A stretch of DNA of 18,756 bases from UBA7937 sp034419095. Lineage in GTDB: Bacteria; Chloroflexota; Anaerolineae; UBA7937. Both the position numbers and the translations under genes were made by a program. The notes beneath the pieces are model-generated. The model did not search any database. It saw nothing but the letters and a program-made list of their open reading frames with translations, and had not been told where the DNA came from. Location: positions 1 to 18,756 of the forward strand of contig DAOULQ010000004.1 of NCBI GenBank assembly GCA_034419095.1. The letters run 5' to 3'. This document shows, in pieces, positions 1-7,455 of the stretch (position 1 is its first letter; each line of letters begins with the position of its first letter).

Positions 1-48
1 TTTCGCTTGGTGTCACCCTCGTAGCTACGACTGGCGGATTTAGGCTAT

Positions 49-294
49 ATGAAATTCGAGGAATCCAAGACACGCAACAGAGGAGCTGGGTTGGAGATTA
101 TCAAGGTCGCAGAGTTTCTAACTCTTAGTGATGCTATCATCGCCAGTTTCGAGAGGAACGGGCCAATGACGAGGGAGGAGCTATATCGCTCATTGCCACA
201 TTTCACAACAGCTTACATTGACCGAGTGTTGAGGACTCTGCCGATAGTAAAGCGGTGTGAGTATTTGGAGTTGAAAGAGGTAGGCGATAGGTGA
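49..294 (+). CDS. Small hypothetical protein, winged-helix-like
   Basis: An 81-residue ORF that I do not recognise as a named family. Residues about 22-68 alternate predicted helices (SDAIIASFERNG, MTREELYRSL, TAYIDRVLRTL) in a pattern resembling a winged helix-turn-helix: the stretch MTREELYRSLP followed by a recognition-like helix ending in VKR. There is no clear Shine-Dalgarno (only TTTAGG before the ATG), and an in-frame TAG at 22-24 limits upstream extension. It stands alone before a gap of about 177 bp carrying the promoter of the next gene. It could be a small DNA-binding protein, the remnant of a larger regulator, or a chance frame; the composition is protein-like but support is weak. 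Confidence 0.4.
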   Translation: MKFEESKTRNRGAGLEIIKVAEFLTLSDAIIASFERNGPMTREELYRSLPHFTTAYIDRVLRTLPIVKRCEYLELKEVGDR

Positions 295-317
295 CTTCTG
301 ACGAACTTGCTTATCAT

Positions 318-337
318 CATCGGCTTCGTCGCCGATG
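318..337 (+). other. Small hairpin downstream of the first ORF
   Basis: CATCGGC (318-324) and GCCGATG (331-337) form a perfect 7-bp stem with a TTCGTC loop. No T-tract follows, so it is only a weak candidate for a transcript end of the upstream ORF. Confidence 0.25.
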
Positions 338-411
338 CCAGCCTGCGATTATCTAAGGCATAAAGGGTTTTGGAAGAGATGATTGTACGTTTTTCAGTTG
401 TGTCGTAAGAC

Positions 412-439
412 TTGAATCTCGAGAGAGGCCGTGTATAAT
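412..439 (+). promoter_or_regulatory. Sigma-70-type promoter for the LysM/M23 gene
   Basis: TTGAAT (412-417) and a perfect TATAAT (434-439) are separated by 16 bp. They lie about 33 bp upstream of the ATG at 472, which itself follows an AGGCGGG ribosome site. This is the likely start of the envelope gene block. Confidence 0.65.
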
Positions 440-471
440 AAAATCTATCTTTATCAGGACAGGCGGGCAAG

Positions 472-1704
472 ATGATCTTAACTAGGGGTCGGAGAGCGTT
501 ACTTTGTAGCCTCGTTATCCTCTTTCTCTTCTCCGCTTCGCCTTTGGAGGCTGCTCCAGGGCCAGAGGAGACGATCATCCACGTGGTAGAACGGGGGGAG
601 AACCTCACGCTCATCGCCGCCCGCTACGGAACCACGGTAGATGCCATCGTCCAAGCCAACGCCATCGCCAACCCCAACCTCATCTACGTTGGTCAGCGGC
701 TCGTCATCCCCTCTATCCTCCAGCCGCCGGAGTTGCCTATGCCGGCTCAGGTGCACGTTGTGCGCCCCGGAGAGTACCTCTCTCTGATCGCCCGTCTCTA
801 CGACACCACCGTCTGGGCGCTGGCCGCGGCCAACGACCTGTCTAACCCCTCCCTCATCTACCCCGGTCAAAGGCTCCTCATCCCCACTCGGTCGGAAACG
901 TTGCCCGCTCCTATCAGGGCCGTGGAGTTGGTACCGCCTCAGGTGGCCCAGGGAAATACTCTTCTCCTCATCGTGCGGGCCGAGGAGGAGGTGAGCCTGG
1001 CGGGGAGTGTAGATGGCCAGAGTCTCGTCTTTACCGGGGCGGAAGGGGAGTATTGGGCTTTGGCTGGATTTCCCCCTTGGAGCGAGCCGGGAGCCCACAG
1101 TTGGTCTATCGTGGCTACCGACGACGAGGGCCTGGTCGTGGAAACCTCGGGTTATCTGCTGGTGACGGCGGCTGACTTCCCCATTCAATATATAGATCTA
1201 CCTCCTGAGCGGGAAGGGCTCCTGGACCCGGAACTAGTGCAGGCGGAATGGGCCCGGGTGAGGGCTCTCTACCTTCAGGTGACCCCCTCTAAAGTGTGGC
1301 GAGGGCGGTTTCTCTTGCCCGCAGAGGGGGAGGTCTCCTCCCTCTTCGGCAGCCGCCGCTCTTATGAAGGTGGCCCGGTGGCCAGTTACCATATGGGGGT
1401 GGACTACGCCGCTCCTGAGGGCGCTCCCGTGGTAGCCGCCAACTCCGGCCGCATCGTCTTGACCGAGGAGTTGACCGTGCGAGGGGGGACGGTGATCATC
1501 GATCACGGCCTGGGCGTCCATACCGGCTACTTCCACCTCTCGGGGATGGCGGTGGCCCCAGGGCAGGAGGTGGAAAGAGGCACCTTAATAGGGTACGTGG
1601 GCTCCACTGGGCTGGCCACGGGGGCTCATCTCCATTGGGAGATGCGGATCGGGGAGATAGGCGTGGATCCCACGGAGTGGACGGTAAGGACCATACCGGA
1701 ATAG
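472..1704 (+). CDS. Secreted LysM-LysM-M23 peptidase-like protein
   Basis: A 410-residue exported cell-wall protein. A signal peptide spans about residues 1-28 (RGRR, then a hydrophobic core through SASPLEA). Two LysM domains follow at about 35-80 and 92-137, each with the xVxxGExLxxIA…N…NPxLIYxGQRLxIP pattern that binds peptidoglycan glycan. A middle region (about 150-270) resembles a beta-rich linker. The C-terminal M23 domain (about 290-405) carries the zinc-ligand pair H307…D311 (HMGVD) and the HLHW motif with H386 and H388, so the active site looks complete. By family it should be a zinc endopeptidase cutting peptide cross-links, or an activator of amidases. The start is set by the promoter and AGGCGGG site. 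It is followed 42 bp later by another LysM enzyme, consistent with joint wall remodelling outside the membrane. Confidence 0.93.
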   Translation: MILTRGRRALLCSLVILFLFSASPLEAAPGPEETIIHVVERGENLTLIAARYGTTVDAIVQANAIANPNLIYVGQRLVIPSILQPPELPMPAQVHVVRPGEYLSLIARLYDTTVWALAAANDLSNPSLIYPGQRLLIPTRSETLPAPIRAVELVPPQVAQGNTLLLIVRAEEEVSLAGSVDGQSLVFTGAEGEYWALAGFPPWSEPGAHSWSIVATDDEGLVVETSGYLLVTAADFPIQYIDLPPEREGLLDPELVQAEWARVRALYLQVTPSKVWRGRFLLPAEGEVSSLFGSRRSYEGGPVASYHMGVDYAAPEGAPVVAANSGRIVLTEELTVRGGTVIIDHGLGVHTGYFHLSGMAVAPGQEVERGTLIGYVGSTGLATGAHLHWEMRIGEIGVDPTEWTVRTIPE

Positions 1705-1719
1705 GGGACTATTTTCCTA

Positions 1720-1748
1720 TTGACCTGCGTTCGGAAATCGACCATTAT
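1720..1748 (+). promoter_or_regulatory. Candidate promoter for the L,D-transpeptidase gene
   Basis: TTGACC (1720-1725) and CATTAT (1743-1748) with 17-bp spacing. Transcription would begin near 1755, almost at the in-frame GTG at 1756, suggesting a leaderless or very short-leader mRNA. The -10 is a poor match, so this is tentative. Confidence 0.35.
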
Positions 1749-2772
1749 GTATATAGTGTCGCTTAGAAGGTTCTCTTTTCTCTTGGTTGTTGTTCTATCC
1801 CTTGCTGCAACCCCCGTTTGGGCTGCACCTCCGGAGGTCGATCCGGCCATACATACCGTTCAGCGAGGGGAGACGATATATTCTATCGCCAGGAGGTACG
1901 GCACCAGCGTAGAGGCGATAACCAGCGTCAACGGCATCGTCAACCCCAACCGGATCTATGTAGGCCAGCGGCTCACCATCCCCACGCAGGGCTCTCCGCC
2001 GACTACGGTCTACACTGTGCAGAGGGGCGATACCCTCTTTTCCATAGCCCGGAGGCACGGGACCACGGCAAACACTTTGGCCTGGCTCAACGGGCTCTCC
2101 AACCCTAACTTCATCTGGGCCGGGCAGAGGCTGCGGCTTGACTCCTCGCTCTCACCATCATCGACACCATCGCCTGAGCCGTCAAGCGACTTTCTTGTCC
2201 ATCTGGTGCAGCCTGGGGAGATCCTCATCCGCATCGCCCAAAGGTACAACACCACCGCTTGGGCTTTGGCCAGGGCCAATAACTTAACCAACCCCTCCCT
2301 TATCTACGCAGGCCAGAGGCTGATGATACCGGAGGGGGGCGGCCAGGAACCCTCTCCGGGGAGCGGGGAGGAGAAGTGGATCGACGTCAACCTCACCACC
2401 CAAAGGCTGGTGGCTTATGAGGGGGAGCGGGCCGTATACTCGGCCGTCGTCTCCACGGGGACGGCCAGTTACCCCACCGTCACCGGCCGCTATCGCATCC
2501 AGCGCAAATACCGTTATGACGATATGTCCTACCTTGGCCTATACTACCTCCCCGACGTCCCCTACGCGATGTATTTCTATGGTGGCTACGCTATCCATGG
2601 GACCTACTGGCATAACAACTTCGGTACCCCTATGAGTCACGGCTGCGTGAACCTCACCGTTTCCGATGCCCAGTGGCTCTTCGATTGGACTACCCCCACT
2701 TTACCTCCCGGCTATAACGTGATATACTCCAGCGCCAGCGACCCTGGTACCTTGGTAGTGATACATTATTAG
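1747..2772 (+). CDS. Secreted LysM(x3) L,D-transpeptidase (YkuD)
   Basis: About 341 residues. An N-terminal signal sequence (RRFSFLLVVVLSLAATPVWA) is followed by three LysM repeats at roughly residues 37-82, 90-135 and 155-200 (numbered from the ATG at 1747). A Pro/Ser-rich linker separates the second and third repeats. The C-terminal YkuD domain has the diagnostic IHGTYWH at about H284 and SHGCVNL with the catalytic cysteine at C300. By family it makes 3-3 peptide cross-links in peptidoglycan. Starts are uncertain: the TTG at 1720 lies inside the -35 candidate, the ATG at 1747 has no Shine-Dalgarno, and a GTG at 1756 could be leaderless; all leave the signal peptide intact. It shares binding architecture with the upstream M23 protein. 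Confidence 0.92.
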   Translation: MYIVSLRRFSFLLVVVLSLAATPVWAAPPEVDPAIHTVQRGETIYSIARRYGTSVEAITSVNGIVNPNRIYVGQRLTIPTQGSPPTTVYTVQRGDTLFSIARRHGTTANTLAWLNGLSNPNFIWAGQRLRLDSSLSPSSTPSPEPSSDFLVHLVQPGEILIRIAQRYNTTAWALARANNLTNPSLIYAGQRLMIPEGGGQEPSPGSGEEKWIDVNLTTQRLVAYEGERAVYSAVVSTGTASYPTVTGRYRIQRKYRYDDMSYLGLYYLPDVPYAMYFYGGYAIHGTYWHNNFGTPMSHGCVNLTVSDAQWLFDWTTPTLPPGYNVIYSSASDPGTLVVIHY

Positions 2773-2775
2773 ACG

Positions 2776-3402
2776 ATGTTCTATCGCTTAGCCAAGCCCC
2801 TTTTCACCTTGTTCCTCAAGGCATTGACCCGCTGGGAGGTGGAGGGGCGGGAGAACCTTCCTCCAGGAGGACCTCTTTTGGTGGTTTTCAACCATCTGGG
2901 CCACCTTGACCTACCGCTTTTGGTGGCCACCTTGCCTTGGCGGATCACGGGGTTGGCGGTGGCTGGTCTTCGGGAGGTACCGGTGACGGGGTTCTTTTTG
3001 AGATTGGGAGGAGCGATCTGGGTGAACCGTGGCCATTATGACCGGGAGGCGCTCAGGAAGGCGCTGGCGATCCTGGGACGGGGAGATGTCTTGGTTATCG
3101 CTCCCGAGGGGAGGATAAGCGTCACCGGAGCCTTGGAAAGGGGGAAGACGGGGCCTGTCTTTCTGGCCCAGCGAGCCAACGTCCCCATATTGCCCATCGG
3201 TATCACGGGGACGGAGGGGGCTCCTCGTAAGTTGAAGCGGTTCCAGCGGCCTCATCTCCGCGTGATTATCGGCCCGGTGTTTAGACTGCTGGAGCGCCCC
3301 CCAGGACAACCTCGAAAGGAGCAACTGAGGGCTAACTCCGACCTCATCATGCGCCGCCTGGCAGAACTCCTTCCTGAGAAGTATAGAGGGGTTTACCGAT
3401 AA
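2776..3402 (+). CDS. plsC: 1-acyl-sn-glycerol-3-phosphate acyltransferase-like protein (PlsC family)
   Basis: 208 residues, typical for short bacterial PlsC proteins. Motif I is NHLGHLD with catalytic H40 and D45 (H-x4-D), and motif III is PEGRIS at E111-G112-R113. The hydrophobic N-terminus (FYRLAKPLFTLFLKAL) probably seats it on the inner membrane face. By family it transfers an acyl group to lysophosphatidic acid, giving phosphatidic acid for phospholipid synthesis. The ATG lies 3 bp after the stop of the transpeptidase gene with no clear Shine-Dalgarno, so translation is probably coupled and the genes co-transcribed. Specificity cannot be read from sequence; other lysophospholipid acyltransferases share these motifs. 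Confidence 0.9.
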   Translation: MFYRLAKPLFTLFLKALTRWEVEGRENLPPGGPLLVVFNHLGHLDLPLLVATLPWRITGLAVAGLREVPVTGFFLRLGGAIWVNRGHYDREALRKALAILGRGDVLVIAPEGRISVTGALERGKTGPVFLAQRANVPILPIGITGTEGAPRKLKRFQRPHLRVIIGPVFRLLERPPGQPRKEQLRANSDLIMRRLAELLPEKYRGVYR

Positions 3403-3460
3403 GGGCTTGAGCCAGCGCCACTGGATCAGAGGTGGAGTTAAGAGGGCAAAGGGGGTGCGG

Positions 3461-4252
3461 GTGTTCCATGATAGCCGCTTCTGGAGATGGGGGGTTGTCG
3501 CCCTTGTAGCCTCGGTATTCGCGCTCCTCCTCTCGCCTCTATGCCCATTCTCTATACTGGATAAAGCCGATGCGGTAGGCTACGCTGTTTGCGGCCGCTT
3601 GCCAGAGCACTCCTTTCACCTGGCTGGCCGGCAGTTGCCTCTCTGTGCCCGTTGCACCGGGACCTTTCTGGGGGCTCTTGGGGGCTTCTTGGGACTGATG
3701 GCCAAGGGAAGAGCCAGCCGCTTCCCTCCGGTGAAACTCCTTATCCTCTTGGTGGGGTTCATCGTACTCATGGGAATAGATGGCTTAAATTCCTTTCTCT
3801 CTTTCTTCCCCGGCGTGCCTCATCTCTATGAGCCTCATAACACCTTGCGGCTTATCACGGGGACCCTTTATGGTCTCTCTTTAAGTATCCTGGTCTTTCC
3901 CGACTTCAACTTCACCCTTTGGAAGGAACCAAAGCCCAGGGAAGCGCTGAGTGGCTTTGAGGAACTTTCGATCTTCTTAGTGGGAGCCCTTTTCATCGTC
4001 CTCATCGTAGGGGCAGAGATCGATGCTCTTCTTTACCCCCTGGCCTTGGCCAGCGCTTTAGGCGTGCTACTCATCTTCACCCTGGTGAACACCCTTTTGG
4101 TTCTGGTAGTGAGCGGTCGGGAGGGACAGGCTATAACCTGGGGGGATGCTCTCTTGCCTCTAGCCCTAGGCCTGGGGGCCACGCTCTTGGAGATGGGGGC
4201 CGTGGGCTTTGCCCGGGCCCAGTTGACCAGGCTCCTGGGGCTACCGTTTTGA
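3461..4252 (+). CDS. DUF2085 integral membrane protein
   Basis: About 263 residues with several hydrophobic segments. It carries the DUF2085 signature near the N-terminus: CGRLPEHSF followed by GRQLPLCARCTGTF, with cysteines and histidine that could bind metal. The family's function is unknown. I chose the GTG at 3461 because AAAGGGGG lies about 5 bp upstream and the protein then begins just before the first membrane segment. A TTG at 3407 would add 18 basic residues and sits 4 bp after the acyltransferase stop, but has no good ribosome site. Probably in the same transcript as plsC. Confidence 0.8.
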   Translation: MFHDSRFWRWGVVALVASVFALLLSPLCPFSILDKADAVGYAVCGRLPEHSFHLAGRQLPLCARCTGTFLGALGGFLGLMAKGRASRFPPVKLLILLVGFIVLMGIDGLNSFLSFFPGVPHLYEPHNTLRLITGTLYGLSLSILVFPDFNFTLWKEPKPREALSGFEELSIFLVGALFIVLIVGAEIDALLYPLALASALGVLLIFTLVNTLLVLVVSGREGQAITWGDALLPLALGLGATLLEMGAVGFARAQLTRLLGLPF

Positions 4253-4254
4253 GG

Positions 4255-4283
4255 TTGTCAACTGGAACCATTCTTGATATAAT
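4255..4283 (+). promoter_or_regulatory. Strong sigma-70-type promoter
   Basis: TTGTCA (4255-4260), a 17-bp spacer and a perfect TATAAT (4278-4283), starting just after the DUF2085 stop. It should drive the two following membrane-protein genes with a leader of about 53 nt. Confidence 0.75.
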
Positions 4284-4342
4284 GCACCATCCTGCCCAGA
4301 GATGAAGTTCCTGGCGCAGAGATCTTCCTCAGGGGGTGCATC

Positions 4343-4837
4343 ATGGTACAAGCGGGTTTGAAAGCGGGGCTCATAGGCGGGGTCATTGCCATTGTTCTGG
4401 CTTTGGTCGGCCAGGTCCCCTGTGTGGGTGGGCCCATCGCTTGTTTGGGTACCCTGGTCCTGTGGATAGGGGTCGGAGCCTGGGCGGTGAGTGTGGGGGG
4501 CGTGGAGATCGAAACAGCGGGTGAAGGAGCCGGTGCAGGAGCGGTGGCCGGGGCGGTGACAGCAGCTATCGGCGGGGTGGTGAATATGGTCATTGGATTG
4601 GTCAGGGCTGCCGTCTTTGGAGCCACCGCGGCGGCAGGCGCTCTGAGCCAGATGCCTCCCGAGGCCTGGCGGGCGCTCCGCGACTTGGGGATCCAACCTT
4701 CCCTCTTCGTCGACTGGACGACTGGGTTAGTCGGGCAGTTGGTGGGCGGCAGCCTTTGCTGTATAATGGGCATGGTTATCGCCGTCGTCCTGGGTGCCTT
4801 AGGTGGCCTCCTCTGGAAGACGATGAAGGCTAGTTAG
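4343..4837 (+). CDS. Gly/Ala-rich hypothetical membrane protein
   Basis: 164 residues that I do not recognise as a named family. Hydrophobic stretches lie at about residues 8-28, 30-50, 66-100 and 130-155. They are rich in Gly and Ala with small-residue spacing (GEGAGAGAVAGAVTAAIGG), suggesting closely packed membrane helices. Paired cysteines occur near the C-terminus (SLCCIMG). An AGGGGGTG ribosome site lies 4 bp before the ATG. It has its own consensus promoter and is followed 68 bp later by the DUF4013 gene, so the two probably share a transcript ending at the terminator at 5570-5600. Confidence 0.75.
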   Translation: MVQAGLKAGLIGGVIAIVLALVGQVPCVGGPIACLGTLVLWIGVGAWAVSVGGVEIETAGEGAGAGAVAGAVTAAIGGVVNMVIGLVRAAVFGATAAAGALSQMPPEAWRALRDLGIQPSLFVDWTTGLVGQLVGGSLCCIMGMVIAVVLGALGGLLWKTMKAS

Positions 4838-4905
4838 TGTTTGGCTGCAAAGTTCAACCTCGGCGGTATCAGTTGAGCCATTGTATCATTTAATGGGAGG
4901 TTAAG

Positions 4906-5538
4906 ATGGATATGGGCAAGGCTTTCACTTACGTCTTCGATGACGAGAGTTGGATCACGAAGATAGTCATCGGGGGCATCTTGGGGATTATCCCTATCTT
5001 GAACTTCGCGGTCTTTGGCTATGTGGTGGAGACGATCCACAATGTGGCCCAAGGGTTGGAGAGACCGCTTCCGGAATGGTCGGGGTTCGGCGAGAAGTTG
5101 ATCAAGGGACTGGTGGTATTCATAATCTACTTCATCTACACCATCCCCCTCTGGCTTCTTATGGGCTGCGTCTGGGCCGCTGCCTTGGCCCTGGGAGGAG
5201 GAGAGGGAACCCAGGAGGGTATTATCACTCTCCTCTCCACCGGGGTGGGCTGCTTAGGCGGCCTCTATGGGCTTATCATTGGTGTCCTCTCGCCGGCTAT
5301 CCTGGTCAACTATGCGGTGACCGGGCAGGTCGGATCCGCCTTTCGCTTCGGGGAGATATTCGGCCTCATCACCGGGAACCTGGGGAACTATATTATAGCC
5401 ATCCTCTTGACCTGGCTGGCTGGCCTCATCGCCGGTCTGGGGATCATCGCCTGTGGGGTGGGCGTAGTCTTCACCTCCTTTTGGGCTTCTCTGGTGATGG
5501 CCCATCTCTTCGGGCAACTCCACCGTGTCTCGGTGTAA
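4906..5538 (+). CDS. DUF4013 membrane protein
   Basis: 210 residues. The N-terminus matches the DUF4013 style: AFTYVFDDESWITKI, then GGILGIIPILNF and a GYVVE segment, then LPEWSGFGEKLIKG, followed by several transmembrane helices to the end. The function of the family is unknown; it is common in bacteria and archaea as a small multi-span protein. A GGGAGG ribosome site sits 5 bp before the ATG. It is the last gene before a strong terminator. Confidence 0.85.
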   Translation: MDMGKAFTYVFDDESWITKIVIGGILGIIPILNFAVFGYVVETIHNVAQGLERPLPEWSGFGEKLIKGLVVFIIYFIYTIPLWLLMGCVWAAALALGGGEGTQEGIITLLSTGVGCLGGLYGLIIGVLSPAILVNYAVTGQVGSAFRFGEIFGLITGNLGNYIIAILLTWLAGLIAGLGIIACGVGVVFTSFWASLVMAHLFGQLHRVSV

Positions 5539-5569
5539 CTGGATAGGAGCCAAAAAGCGGGAAAGGGCC

Positions 5570-5600
5570 AGGGCCTGGGGCTAACCCCAGGCCCTCTTTT
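5570..5600 (+). terminator. Rho-independent terminator after the DUF4013 gene
   Basis: A perfect 11-bp stem (AGGGCCTGGGG at 5570-5580 with CCCCAGGCCCT at 5585-5595), a CTAA loop, then CTTTT. It closes the + strand membrane-protein unit before uvrC. Confidence 0.9.
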
Positions 5601-5601
5601 G

Positions 5602-5610
5602 TGGTAAAAT
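5602..5610 (+). promoter_or_regulatory. Extended -10 element for uvrC
   Basis: TGG followed by TAAAAT (5605-5610) resembles an extended -10 (TGnTATAAT). It sits about 20 bp before the uvrC ATG and directly after the terminator T-tract. No convincing -35 is visible because that position falls inside the terminator stem. Confidence 0.45.
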
Positions 5611-5630
5611 AATAAAGATGGGGATGATGT

Positions 5631-7445
5631 ATGGCTTCTGATCTAGGGGAAAAAGTGAAAACCGTGCCCACTAGCCCGGGCGTCTATCTCTTCAAGGATG
5701 AGAGGGGAAGGGTGGCTTACGTGGGGAAGGCGGCGAATCTAAGAAATAGGGTGCGCTCCTACTTCTCTGCCTCGCCCACCCGTAGCCCCAAGTTGGCCCA
5801 TCTGGCTAGGACGACAGCCGACTTGGAGTTTATCGTCACCGAATCGGAGATGGAGGCCCTGGTCTTGGAGTGCTCCTTGATCAAGAGGTATCGTCCCCGC
5901 TATAACGTCCGTTTCCGAGATGACAAGCGGTACCCCTATATCAGGATTAGTTGGCAGGAGGAGTTCCCCCGCATCCAGATCGTTCGTCGACCTCAGCGAG
6001 ACGGAGCCAAGTATTATGGCCCCTTTGCCTCCTCAGCGGCTATGCACCAGACTCTGGATACCCTGCGCCGCATCTTCCCTTACGTGACCTGCCGGCGCAA
6101 ACTCAACGGCACCGACCAGCGGGCCTGTCTCTACTATTACATCAAGCGCTGTCCGGCCCCTTGCATCGGGGCTATCTCCCAGGAGGAGTATCGGGCCCTT
6201 ATCGAGGGGGTTTGCCTCTTCCTGGAAGGGAAGCAGGCGGCGATCCTCGACTCCCTTCGCCGTCAAATGGATGAAGCGGCAGGAGATCTGGAGTTTGAAC
6301 GGGCGGCATCTTTACGCGACCAGATCCGGGGTATGGAGCGGGCCATGGAGAAGCAGAGGATCGTCTTTCGCACCAAGGTGGATCAGGATGTGATAGCCCT
6401 GGCTAGGCGGGATGGCCAGGCCTGCACGCAGGTCTTCTTCGTGCGGGGGGGCAAACTGATAGGTCGGGAATCATTCCTCTTGGAGGGGACGAAGGGTGAG
6501 GAGGCAAAAGAGGTTCTGACCTCTTTCCTGAAGCAGTTTTACGATGCGGTGGCCTACGTCCCCTCGGAGATCCTCCTGGGTAACGAGATAGATGAAGCCT
6601 CCGTGATCAGAGCCTGGCTGGAGGAGAGGAGGGGGGCAAAGGTGACCCTTTCCGTTCCCCGCCGGGGGAAGAAGCGGGGACTGGTGAAGTTGGCGGAGGA
6701 GAACGCAGCCCAGACCTTGGCCCATCTGGAGGCTCAGGAGGCGATCGATGAAGAGAAAGCGATGGCCGCTCTCACCGATCTGCAGGAGCGCCTGGGGCTG
6801 GAAGTCCTCCCCTTGCGCATCGAGGCTTATGATATCTCCAATATCCAAGGGGTGGCCGCTACAGGGAGTATGGTGGTCTTCCAGAAAGGCCTGCCCCAAA
6901 GAGAGGCTTACCGCCATTTCCGCATAAAGAGCGTCCAGGGGGCCAACGATTACGCCATGATGCGGGAGGTGCTGCGGCGACGGTTTAGGCGAGCCCTCGA
7001 TGAGGATGAGAGCGCGTGGGCGACTCTACCCCATCTGGTGGTCATCGATGGCGGGAAGGGCCAACTGAACGCCGCTCTAGAGGTCTTGGCTGAACATGGC
7101 TTGGAGGTCCCCACCGTGGCTTTGGCCAAGGGGCAAGAGGAGATATACCGTCCGACCATCGATCGTCCCCTTCGGCTTCCCGACGATTCCCCAGCCCTCC
7201 AATTGATGCAGCGGCTTCGGGACGAGGCTCACCGCTTCGCCCTGGGCTACCATCAGAAGTTGCGGAGGCGCAGGAGCCTAGCCACTCTCCTGGAGGAGAT
7301 CCCGGGGATCGGCCCCAAGAGAAGGAGGGCCCTTCTGAAACAATTTGGCTCCCTGGAAGCGATCCGCCAGGCTAGCCTCCGAGAACTCGCTGTTGTGGAG
7401 GGGATGAACGAGGTAGTGGCCCAAAAAGTGCGAGATTTCCTATAG
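5631..7445 (+). CDS. uvrC: UvrABC excinuclease subunit C
   Basis: 604 residues, normal length for UvrC, the dual-incision nuclease of nucleotide excision repair. Domains in order: an N-terminal GIY-YIG nuclease (about 10-90, GVYLFKDERGRVAYVGKA); four cysteines at C154, C166, C174 and C178, which are the known iron-sulfur ligand positions in E. coli UvrC; a UVR motif contacting UvrB (about 203-238); an RNase H-like endonuclease core with AYDISNIQG and VVIDGGKGQLN (about 400-500); and C-terminal helix-hairpin-helix motifs (EIPGIGPKRRRALLKQFGS, then VVEGMNEVVAQKV). The frame is intact. A GGGGATGATG stretch before the ATG may serve as ribosome site. The PH-domain gene begins 10 bp downstream, so the two are likely co-transcribed. 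Confidence 0.98.
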   Translation: MASDLGEKVKTVPTSPGVYLFKDERGRVAYVGKAANLRNRVRSYFSASPTRSPKLAHLARTTADLEFIVTESEMEALVLECSLIKRYRPRYNVRFRDDKRYPYIRISWQEEFPRIQIVRRPQRDGAKYYGPFASSAAMHQTLDTLRRIFPYVTCRRKLNGTDQRACLYYYIKRCPAPCIGAISQEEYRALIEGVCLFLEGKQAAILDSLRRQMDEAAGDLEFERAASLRDQIRGMERAMEKQRIVFRTKVDQDVIALARRDGQACTQVFFVRGGKLIGRESFLLEGTKGEEAKEVLTSFLKQFYDAVAYVPSEILLGNEIDEASVIRAWLEERRGAKVTLSVPRRGKKRGLVKLAEENAAQTLAHLEAQEAIDEEKAMAALTDLQERLGLEVLPLRIEAYDISNIQGVAATGSMVVFQKGLPQREAYRHFRIKSVQGANDYAMMREVLRRRFRRALDEDESAWATLPHLVVIDGGKGQLNAALEVLAEHGLEVPTVALAKGQEEIYRPTIDRPLRLPDDSPALQLMQRLRDEAHRFALGYHQKLRRRRSLATLLEEIPGIGPKRRRALLKQFGSLEAIRQASLRELAVVEGMNEVVAQKVRDFL

Positions 7446-7455
7446 AGGTGATGGT

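Noticed and set aside
499..1188. Long - strand frame opposite the LysM/M23 gene
   Set aside because: Shadow of a GC-rich coding region; no signals of its own and the + strand protein has clear domains.
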